63,641 nt of DNA from Rhodomicrobium sp. Az07 (GTDB taxonomy: Bacteria > Pseudomonadota > Alphaproteobacteria > Rhizobiales > Rhodomicrobiaceae): contig NZ_JAHFZG010000019.1 of NCBI RefSeq assembly GCF_018619475.1, positions 1-63,641 of the forward strand, given 5' to 3'. The position numbers and the translations under genes are program-made. Below the pieces are notes generated by a model. It did no database searches. It saw nothing but the letters and a program-made list of their open reading frames with translations, and had not been told where the DNA came from. This document shows, in pieces, positions 30,828-38,437 of this stretch. Within the stretch, counting starts at the first letter, position 1, and each line of letters opens with the position of its first letter.

Positions 30828-31715
30828 ATGGCGAACATTACATTTTCTTCCCCGAGCCTGGCGAAGGACGTCACCGTCTACGCTGTGGCGGGCGACCGGG
30901 GAACCATCCTCGCCGTTGCCAAGGAACACAAAATTCCGATCCCGTTCGACTGCCAGGATGGCGAATGCGGCTCGTGTCTCATCGAGGTGAAGCAGCTCGA
31001 CCCGCGGCGCATGCACGCCATCTCGCTCACCGAGAAGGAAAAGGAGCAGCTCCGTCAGCTCGGCAAGATCACGGCCGAGGAAATCAAGAACGCCGAGACC
31101 AACGACGTTGCCCCGCGCTTTCGCTTGGCATGCCAGTATATCGTGCGCGACGAGGACATCATCGTTTCGTTCGTCGGCGACGAGACCCTGCCGGCGAAGG
31201 GGCCAGCCGTATCCAGCGCGGCGCGCATCTACAAGGGCGGCACCGAGATCCGCAGCCTTGATGAGTTTTTCGGCTATGCGGTGAAGGTCGAGGAAGACGC
31301 GGCCATCCACTACGATCAGCTTTCGAAGTCCATGGCGGATGTCGGAAACACCGAAGTCGCCGAACTCTTCGCCAAGCTCGCCGAATTCTCGCGCCTCCAT
31401 CTGGCGGAAGCGCAAAAGCGCGCGGGCACCATCGACGCGAGCCTGCATATCCCCGCCGACTATGTCTGGCCGGACTATGTGACACCGGAGCGCACAGCGC
31501 TTTGGGCTGCCGATCCGACACTTTCGCGCCTCGATGCTCTGAAGGCGGCCCTTCAGGGCGAAAAGCGCGGCTACGAGTTCTATTACGCGGTCGCGCACGT
31601 GTCGAAAGATCCGGCCATCGTCGCCGAAGCGAAGGAATTCGTGAAGGAAGAAGCGGAGCACGTCGCGCAGCTCGAAAAGTGGATCGCCCGCGAGGAATAT
31701 GCGCGCAAGGCTTGA
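30828..31715 (+). CDS. [2Fe-2S] ferredoxin fused to a ferritin-like domain
   Basis: A 295-residue two-domain protein. Residues 1-105 form a plant-type ferredoxin with cluster ligands Cys42, Cys47, Cys50 and Cys102, interrupted by a helical, charged insert at about 60-95. From about 140 a helical bundle with E-x2-H patterns (EEDAAIHYDQ, EEAEHVAQLE) indicates a rubrerythrin/ferritin-like di-iron domain. An internal electron path from ferredoxin to a di-iron centre (peroxide reduction or iron handling) is inferred. The start at 30828 follows AAAAGGAG. A palindromic operator candidate lies upstream and a terminator downstream. Confidence 0.85.
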   Translation: MANITFSSPSLAKDVTVYAVAGDRGTILAVAKEHKIPIPFDCQDGECGSCLIEVKQLDPRRMHAISLTEKEKEQLRQLGKITAEEIKNAETNDVAPRFRLACQYIVRDEDIIVSFVGDETLPAKGPAVSSAARIYKGGTEIRSLDEFFGYAVKVEEDAAIHYDQLSKSMADVGNTEVAELFAKLAEFSRLHLAEAQKRAGTIDASLHIPADYVWPDYVTPERTALWAADPTLSRLDALKAALQGEKRGYEFYYAVAHVSKDPAIVAEAKEFVKEEAEHVAQLEKWIAREEYARKA

Positions 31716-31750
31716 TCGCCTCCGGCTGAACATCCATCGCCAACCGAAAG

Positions 31751-31776
31751 CGCCGCCTTCCAGCGGCGTTTTTTTT
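31751..31776 (+). terminator. Rho-independent terminator of the ferredoxin-ferritin gene
   Basis: CGCCGC-CTTCCA-GCGGCG followed by eight Ts, 36 bases past the stop and close to the convergent small membrane gene. Confidence 0.93.
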
Positions 31777-31794
31777 GCGGCGATCTTGAGCGTC

Positions 31795-32067
31795 CTATTT
31801 GCTTCGGCGATCCGAACCGAAGAGGCTCAACACGCGCACGAGAAGCCAGATCGGCACCACAATGGCCGCGCCGAGCGCGATGTAACGCACGATTTGCTTC
31901 AGCGTGTCGAGGCCGAGCGATGAGATCCAGTCGCCGAGACGCAGCATCGCGTCGTAGATGTTCGCCGGATCGAGGCCGAAGAACGACAGCGTTATGCCGA
32001 TGATGAGCGATGCGATTGCGAGCTTCAAAATGACGGTTGCGGGACTGCCGCCGAAAAAGCGTTCCAT
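31795..32067 (-). CDS. Small membrane protein (DUF6460-like)
   Basis: A 90-residue protein with two transmembrane helices (about 12-32 and 60-82) linked by a loop containing GLDPANIYDAM and LGDWISSLGLD, resembling a small alphaproteobacterial membrane family (DUF6460-like, from memory). I start at 32067 (MERFFGGSP) because the frame upstream to 32361 reads as basic, non-conserved sequence. No good ribosome-binding site is visible, so the start is uncertain. Function unknown. Confidence 0.68.
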   Translation of the reverse strand: MERFFGGSPATVILKLAIASLIIGITLSFFGLDPANIYDAMLRLGDWISSLGLDTLKQIVRYIALGAAIVVPIWLLVRVLSLFGSDRRSK

Positions 32068-32439
32068 GGAGGCCTGCACTCGCTGTTGCGCAATGAGCGC
32101 GCCGTGGTTGAAGACGAACGACACCACCGATAGCGGGCAAGCCGGGAAACGAAAAGCGAATTTCGTAGACTCCCCGGACCGAAATTGCCCGCTTCGGGCA
32201 AATGGCCGGCAGACCTTCTCGCGCGCCGAAAGATTTCTTAACCGCCAGCGCAAAAACCTGAAGGTCTCCCATGAAGCGCCGCTTGTCAGGAGACTATCGC
32301 CGCTGCCAGCGCCGCCGTTCAGATAATAGCGGCAAATAGGTTTCGGCGTTGGAGGGAACATTGGCGGGTTCGCTTTGTTTGCCCTTTGTTTACAGGATTA
32401 TGACCTGACTGTTAAGGCAACCAGGAAACGAAGGCTACG

Positions 32440-32670
32440 ATGGCTCCGAAACCTTATCTCAGAGAAGCTGACGACGGCACTTTCGAACTGTTGGTTCCCG
32501 CCGGGTTCGATCGCGTGCACGTTCTGCCCTATTGCTTTCACACGGAGGAAGACGCCGCCCGCTGGCTCACCAGCCGCAAGGGGAAAGAAAGACTTATGAA
32601 CCTGGGCGGTCAGATCGACCAGGTGGCTGTTCGCCAATCCTTCCGATCGATCGAGCAAAGCCTTACGTAA
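32440..32670 (+). CDS. Conserved-looking small protein, unknown function
   Basis: A 76-residue soluble protein starting at ATG 32440 with GAAGG seven bases upstream. No family recognised; it contains FELLVPAGFDRVHVLPYCFHTEEDAARWLTS-type mixed sequence with no membrane segment. It has a strong terminator about 40 bases downstream, which supports a real transcription unit. Confidence 0.6.
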   Translation: MAPKPYLREADDGTFELLVPAGFDRVHVLPYCFHTEEDAARWLTSRKGKERLMNLGGQIDQVAVRQSFRSIEQSLT

Positions 32671-32710
32671 ATCATGCGGGCAAAACACGGGCTCAATGAA
32701 GCGTTCGACC

Positions 32711-32751
32711 AAAGATCGAGGACCGCCCCCAGGCGATCCCGATCTTTTTTT
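32711..32751 (+). terminator. Terminator after the 76-residue protein gene
   Basis: A long hairpin: outer arms AAAGATCG/CGATCTTT, inner arms GGACCGCC/GGCGATCC (one mismatch), loop CCCA, followed by a run of Ts. Confidence 0.8.
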
Positions 32752-32780
32752 GTGTCCCGAAAGCGCGCGCGTCTAAAAAG

Positions 32781-33947
32781 TTAGATGCGCGTGTTGTAAA
32801 GCCAGTCGTTCCGCTCAAGCAGTTTCGCGGGCGAAGACTTCTTGATCGCCAGATCACGGATTGCATCGAACGGCTGCGCAACGTGATAGATCCGGCCGAT
32901 AAGGGCGGAGCGCTCGGCCACCTGCCACACGCGAGCGGCGCGCTTCTGGCGGAACCGCGCGAGCTTGTCTTCGATGGATCCTTTACCGGCAAGAGCGGAT
33001 GCAAGCGCTGCCCCGTCCTCGATAGCCATCACGCCGCCGGAGGCGAGATAGGGGCGCATCGCGTGCCAAGCGTCGCCGATACACTGGATGCGTCCATGAC
33101 CGCCGTCCCATTTTTCAAGGCCGCGCAACTGCCACGGGAGCCACGCCCTCGTTGACGAAACAGCCTCGCGGATCTGCGGCGCCCAGCCTTCGAGCCGGTG
33201 CAGGAGATAAGGCAGCGGATCGTTCTTGTCCGGCTCGCCATGGTTGCGATAATCGTCGTCGAGGACGAGCACGCCGTTCAGCGACGAGCCGCCCGAGACG
33301 GGGTAATGGACGAAATGACCGCCCGAGGCCATCCAGACGCCGATATTCTTGCGCGCCGCCTCCGGCACCGCCGTGATCGGCAGGATCGCGCGCCACGCCA
33401 CGGCGTTCGCGGAGACCGGCTGCTTCGTGCCCCATGCGAGCTTGCGCACGGCGGAGCCGATGCCGTCCGCGCCGATAAGCGCATCGAGCGTGTAAGGGCG
33501 GCCGCCCGCAGTGACCTGAAAACCGTCCTTCGTGAGTTCGGCGGCTGTCACGGGCGAGGAATATTTCGGAACCGCGCCGAGATCGCGAGCGCGGGACAGG
33601 AGCGCGTTCTGCAAGTCTTTCCGCAAGAGCGTCACATACGGCGCCCCATAGCGGGCACGGGACGCTTGACGCAGCGGCACCGTGTTGAGCAGCGAGCCGT
33701 TGCGAGCGCTGTGAATTTCGATGTTCTCGGGCTCGAATGCGGTCCCGAGCAGCGCGACATTCCAGCTTTCAAGAATGCGCGTAGCATTCGGGCCGATCTG
33801 GATACCGGCACCGAACGGTTGAAGCTTCGGCTCGGCCTCGAAGATGTCCACCGGGTGGCCGGAGAGCCTGAGAGCGATGGCCGCGCTCAAACCTGCGATG
33901 CCCGCGCCGGCAATCGCGATTTTTTCTTTTTGTGCGCTGTTCGTCAT
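32781..33947 (-). CDS. FAD-dependent aromatic monooxygenase (UbiH/salicylate hydroxylase-like)
   Basis: Class A flavoprotein hydroxylase, 388 residues. FAD-binding signatures are the N-terminal GAGIAGLSAAIAL (residues 13-25), the DG-type motif ALIGADGIGSAVRK near 158, and GDAWHAMRP near 280. The substrate is unknown; both ubiquinone-pathway hydroxylases and salicylate-type hydroxylases share this pattern. Its ATG overlaps the stop of the upstream zinc-finger gene by four bases (ATGA), implying translational coupling. Confidence 0.88.
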   Translation of the reverse strand: MTNSAQKEKIAIAGAGIAGLSAAIALRLSGHPVDIFEAEPKLQPFGAGIQIGPNATRILESWNVALLGTAFEPENIEIHSARNGSLLNTVPLRQASRARYGAPYVTLLRKDLQNALLSRARDLGAVPKYSSPVTAAELTKDGFQVTAGGRPYTLDALIGADGIGSAVRKLAWGTKQPVSANAVAWRAILPITAVPEAARKNIGVWMASGGHFVHYPVSGGSSLNGVLVLDDDYRNHGEPDKNDPLPYLLHRLEGWAPQIREAVSSTRAWLPWQLRGLEKWDGGHGRIQCIGDAWHAMRPYLASGGVMAIEDGAALASALAGKGSIEDKLARFRQKRAARVWQVAERSALIGRIYHVAQPFDAIRDLAIKKSSPAKLLERNDWLYNTRI

Positions 33948-34201
33948 CGCGCGTCAGCCTCCTGTGGCTCGAAAAGGCAATAGGGGGGGTCCGTTTGATC
34001 GGGCCGCAAATTCGCATCATAGATGAAGAGGGTCGAGCAGTAGGGACATACGATCTGATCGTCCGCGCCCATATCGAGGTAAACATGAGGATGGTCGAGG
34101 GGCGGCCTCGCGCCCACGCACTGAAACTCTTTCACGCCGATGTGGATTTTTTCGACTCCGATGTCGTTATGGAAATGCGGTACTCCAATTTTCGCCATCA
34201 A
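33944..34201 (-). CDS. zf-CHCC zinc-finger protein (NDUFS6-like)
   Basis: An 85-residue protein with the CHCC zinc-finger pattern: Cys in KEFQCVG, His in LDHPHV, then C-P-Y-C in IVCPYCSTLF, the arrangement of the domain found in the mitochondrial complex I accessory subunit NDUFS6 and its alphaproteobacterial relatives. Met at 34198 is an equally good start. The gene overlaps the FAD monooxygenase start, so the two are co-translated. Confidence 0.85.
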   Translation of the reverse strand: MMAKIGVPHFHNDIGVEKIHIGVKEFQCVGARPPLDHPHVYLDMGADDQIVCPYCSTLFIYDANLRPDQTDPPYCLFEPQEADAR

Positions 34202-34376
34202 AACCGCCTGTCTGCTGCGCGGGCCGCACCATACTTAAAAGAGCAAGGCTTGCAAGTGGCGTGAGGACGCTTAGGCAAAACGCCGCGCCTCGTTTACCGA
34301 TTGAGCCCTGGGCCTTTTTTTCGGATACGGCGAAGCCGCTATGCCTCGCCCTGTGTCAGATGAATTCTAAACCGGC

Positions 34377-36059
34377 TTATGGCACCTTGCCCATCAATTT
34401 CAATCCGTAATAAGCCGCAGCGCCGAAACCGCCGCCCACTGCGAGCAAAAGCAGCGTGCGCAGCAGGCTGCCGAAGCCGCGCCAGAAATTCCCGCGAACC
34501 TGCACTTTCACCGCCTGATCGGGAACATGCAGGTCGACAGCGGTTCCGTTCGTGTCGATGTCGCGGGCGGAAAGGGAGACGATGAGCGGGTACGCGCCCT
34601 TTTCGTTCGGCACGACAATCCAGACCCAGCTGCCGAAGTGTTCCTCCCCGAGAAGGGCGGGGCGGTCGAGAAGCCATTGCGTTTCCGGCGACTGCCCTTC
34701 GATGAAGAAGCCGCCCTCAGGCGCGCTGAGGCGCACCGTTACGGCCCGAACAGGCGCGTGCGGCTCCGTTTCGGCGCCCGGGGCGCCTTGCGGTCGCGCG
34801 CGCGCAAACAGGGCCCACGCCTCATCCCTGGAAAGGAGAAGCTCGACGGTTTCCGGCGCCGCGATGCGCGTCCGGCGAGGGATCGGCTGGAGAATTTTTG
34901 CGATAAGGCCCGTGGCTGCGTCGGCATTTCGCGGGCGCCGTTTTCCCTTCTTGTCGCCCCTCGGGTCGACAGGCGCGCGGGCTGCCTCGGGCGACAGCGG
35001 CGGCAGACGCGGGGGCGCCGCGTCAAAAGGTGGCGGCGCGACCGGCCGTTCGAGGTCGAAGGAGAGTGGCGCGGGTTCTGGCCGCCCGGAAGCTGTCGGG
35101 TGCTTGAGATCGAACCTCGGTGCCTCCGGCTCATCAAAGCCGATGCCGCCGCCGTGGTTGCCTGAAGCGTGCGAGCCTTCGGGCGCGCGGAATGTCCATT
35201 CCGTATCGTTGTGAGCGGATTGTTGCGGCGGTTCCATCCTGAGTTCAGGCCCTGTGCCGAGGCCCGGCTCAAGGGGCGGCGCGTCGCGGAATGGCGACAG
35301 CGCATAGCCGCTTTGCGGCGGGGGCGGCGGCACCTGCGCGCGGAGCACCGGGCCGAGAGATGGCGGATGGGGCGCGGCCTTTGCGGGCGCGGCCGGCGAC
35401 GATGTCCCCGCAGCTTCCTTTCTCTGTTCAGCTTCGAGGAAGTCGCGGACGCTGGTCAACATGTCGTCCATGCCGTCGTCGACTGCCGGCGCGTTATGGG
35501 GTGTCGCAGCGACAGGCGCCTGTTTTCTTTCCTCGGGCCGCGAAACGGCCTTGGGCGGCGGCGGCAGATCGGTCTGCGCATGCAACGACGAGCGTGATGC
35601 GGCGATCGCATGAAGCGCGGCCGCCGGGTCGAAGCCGTTCGCGCCGAGGATCGCGGAGGCGTTGCTTTCCGGCTCGCGCGCGACCGCGAGCAGGGCAAGG
35701 GCGCCGTCGATTTCATGGCGACCGGCGCGCGCCGCGTCCTGCGACGCCGAGATGAACAGCGTATCGAACTTGTAGCTGAAATTCGGCGCGCGCCCGTCCG
35801 GCACGGCGAGCGAACCCATCCTGTTGTTGACCGTGTCGGTAATCGTGGCCCGGATGACGGCGACGTCCGCGCCGACAGTCGACAGCAATCGCGACGCGTC
35901 GGGGTCGTCGAGAAGCGTGAACAGGAGATGTTCAAGCGTGACATAGCGATGCGAACGCTGCTCCGCCGCGCTGCGCGCCCGTCTCAGCGTGTGATCGAGA
36001 TAAGCTGTCCGCGGCAGTTCCACGGTCGCTGCGGAATGGTCGTTCATGGTCCCCACCAC
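34377..36059 (-). CDS. Membrane protein with N-terminal Clp-N domain
   Basis: A 560-residue protein. Residues about 18-155 are a Clp N-terminal (ClpA/ClpB-type) double repeat, with YVTLEHLLFTLLDD near residue 40-53. A long Pro/Ala-rich low-complexity region (about 165-385) follows, then a compact domain (about 395-525) and one C-terminal transmembrane helix (about 535-555). There is no AAA+ ATPase domain or Walker box, so it is not a ClpA/B chaperone; substrate recognition or tethering at the membrane is inferred. Met at 36047 is an alternative start. Divergent from the VWA/J-protein genes. Confidence 0.75.
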   Translation of the reverse strand: MVGTMNDHSAATVELPRTAYLDHTLRRARSAAEQRSHRYVTLEHLLFTLLDDPDASRLLSTVGADVAVIRATITDTVNNRMGSLAVPDGRAPNFSYKFDTLFISASQDAARAGRHEIDGALALLAVAREPESNASAILGANGFDPAAALHAIAASRSSLHAQTDLPPPPKAVSRPEERKQAPVAATPHNAPAVDDGMDDMLTSVRDFLEAEQRKEAAGTSSPAAPAKAAPHPPSLGPVLRAQVPPPPPQSGYALSPFRDAPPLEPGLGTGPELRMEPPQQSAHNDTEWTFRAPEGSHASGNHGGGIGFDEPEAPRFDLKHPTASGRPEPAPLSFDLERPVAPPPFDAAPPRLPPLSPEAARAPVDPRGDKKGKRRPRNADAATGLIAKILQPIPRRTRIAAPETVELLLSRDEAWALFARARPQGAPGAETEPHAPVRAVTVRLSAPEGGFFIEGQSPETQWLLDRPALLGEEHFGSWVWIVVPNEKGAYPLIVSLSARDIDTNGTAVDLHVPDQAVKVQVRGNFWRGFGSLLRTLLLLAVGGGFGAAAYYGLKLMGKVP

Positions 36060-36461
36060 CGGCCTTCCGGGCGAATACGCGTTTTAGGCGCAGCCCACGC
36101 CGACTAAGATCTCCCGGCTCGATCATCGGAACTCGGCTCCCGGCCACTGCGCCGGAGGCAGCAATCACATTTCACCTTCCACAATAGGCGGAGGCGACGG
36201 ATCTGGAAAGCACAACCTGAAACGGAAGTGAAGCCGATCCGTCTCTAAACTAAATAGAAGAGACCGTGCTACCGATCTGTTTGCGATTCAATCAGATCGG
36301 AACGGCTCTAGCGGATGTCGGCACCCCTGCGCGGCATCTTCGTGCTTGCCCCTTGCAACCGGCTCGCAGCCACGCCCTTGACCGCTCGACGTTGCGAAGG
36401 GGCATTCCGAAAAACGGAAGGCCGCCCATATCAACAGTCAACCAGTCAGTTCGGAGAAGTC
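36060..36461. other. Divergent intergenic region
   Basis: A 402-base gap between the divergent ClpN-membrane gene and the VWA gene, expected to hold both promoters. The part around 36170-36270 is relatively AT-rich. No RNA gene or clear operator seen. Confidence 0.5.
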
Positions 36462-37193
36462 ATGGAGAATCCCGTACGTCCGCCATCGAAAAAGGAGCAA
36501 ACGCCGCTCGAACAGGAACAAAGCAACCGCTCGGAAATCGACGCTTTCCTCGACCGCGTGCGCTCGACGCCACCGCCCTCTTCGGGGCATGGCCGACTGA
36601 TCTTCGCGATGGACGCGACCATGAGCCGCCAGCCGACTTGGGACATGGCGCTCAAGGTTCAGGCCGACATGTTCGATGCGGTGAAGGCGGTCGGCGGCCT
36701 TGACGTGAAGCTCCTCTTCTTTCGAGGCACCGACGAATGCAAGGCCAGCCGCTGGGTGAATGACGCAGCCGCGCTTGCACGGCTCATGACGGCCGTTTCG
36801 TGCCGGGGCGGCTTCACGCAGATCCGCAAGGTTCTGAAACACGCGCTCGCCGAGGCGGGGGCGGGCAAGGTAAGCGCGCTTGTCTATGTCGGCGACGCGA
36901 TGGAGGAAAATGTCGACGAGTTGGCCGACCTCGCCGGAAAGCTTGGGCTTCTGTCCGTGCCCGTCTTCCTTTTTCAGGAAGGTCAGGATGCAACCACGCA
37001 GGCGGCATTCCGGGAGATCGCGCGGCTGACGGGCGGCGCGACCTGCCGTTTCGGTCCGGGCTCGGCGGCCGAGCTGCGCGAGTTGCTCGCCGCCGTCGCT
37101 CATTACGCAGCCGGTGGACGGCGCGCACTTGCCGACTATGCAAAAGGCCGCGCCGCACCTACGGTGCTGCTTGAACAGATGTCGAAGCCGTAA
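36462..37193 (+). CDS. VWA-like domain protein
   Basis: A 243-residue soluble protein. After a charged N-terminus (about 1-35) a von Willebrand factor A-like fold is indicated by the beta strand LIFAMDATMS with a MIDAS-like D-x-T-x-S near residue 50, and by the GGFTQIRKVL, SALVYVGDAMEE and VPVFLFQEG strands. The start at 36462 follows CGGAG. It is followed in the same direction by a Pam18-like J-domain protein, 45 bases from the stop to the annotated start. Function unknown; metal-dependent protein binding is inferred. Confidence 0.78.
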   Translation: MENPVRPPSKKEQTPLEQEQSNRSEIDAFLDRVRSTPPPSSGHGRLIFAMDATMSRQPTWDMALKVQADMFDAVKAVGGLDVKLLFFRGTDECKASRWVNDAAALARLMTAVSCRGGFTQIRKVLKHALAEAGAGKVSALVYVGDAMEENVDELADLAGKLGLLSVPVFLFQEGQDATTQAAFREIARLTGGATCRFGPGSAAELRELLAAVAHYAAGGRRALADYAKGRAAPTVLLEQMSKP

Positions 37194-37238
37194 CGCGGTC
37201 AAGCCGAGGGCACAGCGATCTTACAGCTTTTTCTCCTC

Positions 37239-37910
37239 TTGGTCGGTCTGGGGGTAGCCCTTTATCTGCTCGGCTACCTGTCGCGCGCCGACATGGGCAA
37301 ACTCGCGGTTTATCTCCGCAAGGGGAGCGTCGTGCTCGTGGCGTTCGGAGCGGCTTTCGTCGCCACGCGCAATATCGGCGTGGCGTTGCTCGCCGGAATG
37401 ACGGTCTGGTCCTTCATGCAGCGGACCGGCTGGTTCCCCGGCAAAGGCAAGATCGGGGCGGGCGGCGGAACCTCGGGTGTCCGCACGCCCTGGCTCGACA
37501 TGACGCTCGACCATCGGACCGGAGCGATTTCCGGTCGCCTGCTGAAGGGGCGGTTCGAGGGCAAGGCGCTCGCCGACCTCTCGGAAGCCGAGCGGGGCGA
37601 GGTTCTCGCCGAGCTTCGGGCCAATGACGCGGAGGCGGCGAAACTGTTCGAGGCGTGGCTCGACCGTGTCTCGCCGGACTGGTCGGCAGGCGGGGGAAGC
37701 GGAAACGCCGGTTCAGGGCCGTCGCGGGCCATGACGCTCGATGAAGCTTACCTCATTCTGGGTTTGAAGAGCGGGGCCAAACGCGACGATGTGCTCGCGG
37801 CTCACCGCAATCTCATGAAGCGCTTTCACCCGGATCAGGGCGGCTCGAATTATCTTGCGTCCCAGATCAACGCGGCGAAGGACGTGCTGTTGAAGAACAT
37901 CAAGGCATAG
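37239..37910 (+). CDS. Membrane-anchored J-domain protein (Pam18/DjlA-like)
   Basis: N-terminal membrane region with two hydrophobic segments (about residues 1-15 and 27-52), a linker, and a C-terminal J domain (about 168-223) with the HPD motif in RFHPDQGG. This topology matches mitochondrial Pam18/Tim14 and bacterial relatives that stimulate DnaK at the membrane. The start is unclear: TTG at 37239 has no ribosome-binding site, and the hydrophobic segment continues upstream in frame to an ATC at 37218 with GAGGG seven bases before it. No ATG or GTG is available. Confidence 0.82.
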   Translation: MVGLGVALYLLGYLSRADMGKLAVYLRKGSVVLVAFGAAFVATRNIGVALLAGMTVWSFMQRTGWFPGKGKIGAGGGTSGVRTPWLDMTLDHRTGAISGRLLKGRFEGKALADLSEAERGEVLAELRANDAEAAKLFEAWLDRVSPDWSAGGGSGNAGSGPSRAMTLDEAYLILGLKSGAKRDDVLAAHRNLMKRFHPDQGGSNYLASQINAAKDVLLKNIKA

Positions 37911-37955
37911 ACCCCGGCAAGCGCGCGAGCTTCCCAGGGCGTAATATCCTGGAAC

Positions 37956-38366
37956 TCAGTGACGAAGCGTCAGCGACGCCGAGCCGCCAGGCGCGCTGAG
38001 TTGCACGTTCTGGCTGCGGCCGTTGACGGTTACACGCATGCTGCCGCTCACGCCATGCTGCGGATTGTGAAAGCTGCCGACATAAGTGTTCGCGCCGACC
38101 CGGCGAAGACGAGCGGTCTGGGAAACGCGGCCTGAAGCGGTCGCGCAGGTGCCGTTCATCATGACCGTATTACCGCCGCCCGAATAGTTGGCCCGGCAAC
38201 GCGCCCGTTCGGCCTGGCCGCCGATCATGACAGTGCCCCCGCCGCTCCACGAGCCCGACAGCGAAGATCTTCCGGCGCGAGGTTCCGCCGAAGCATTGAG
38301 CGAGAACACAAGGGCAGCAGCTACGGCTGCACCATAAACGGCACGCATTACATGGATTGGTTTCAC
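37956..38366 (-). CDS. Exported small protein, unknown function
   Basis: A 136-residue protein with a signal peptide (hydrophobic core about 10-25, ASA-E cleavage) and a Gly/Ser-rich beta-type body with two cysteines (RCRANY and GTCATA) likely to form a disulphide. Repeated SGSWSGGGTV/ANYSGGGNTV segments suggest a small beta-sandwich of the kind common in alphaproteobacterial envelopes. Met at 38348 is an alternative start. No function assigned. Confidence 0.75.
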   Translation of the reverse strand: MKPIHVMRAVYGAAVAAALVFSLNASAEPRAGRSSLSGSWSGGGTVMIGGQAERARCRANYSGGGNTVMMNGTCATASGRVSQTARLRRVGANTYVGSFHNPQHGVSGSMRVTVNGRSQNVQLSAPGGSASLTLRH

Positions 38367-38437
38367 GGTACGCCTCCTGATTGTGTACTCGTCATAAGGT
38401 CGCGTCTCTAAATAAAGGGTTCCAGGAGAACGACGCC

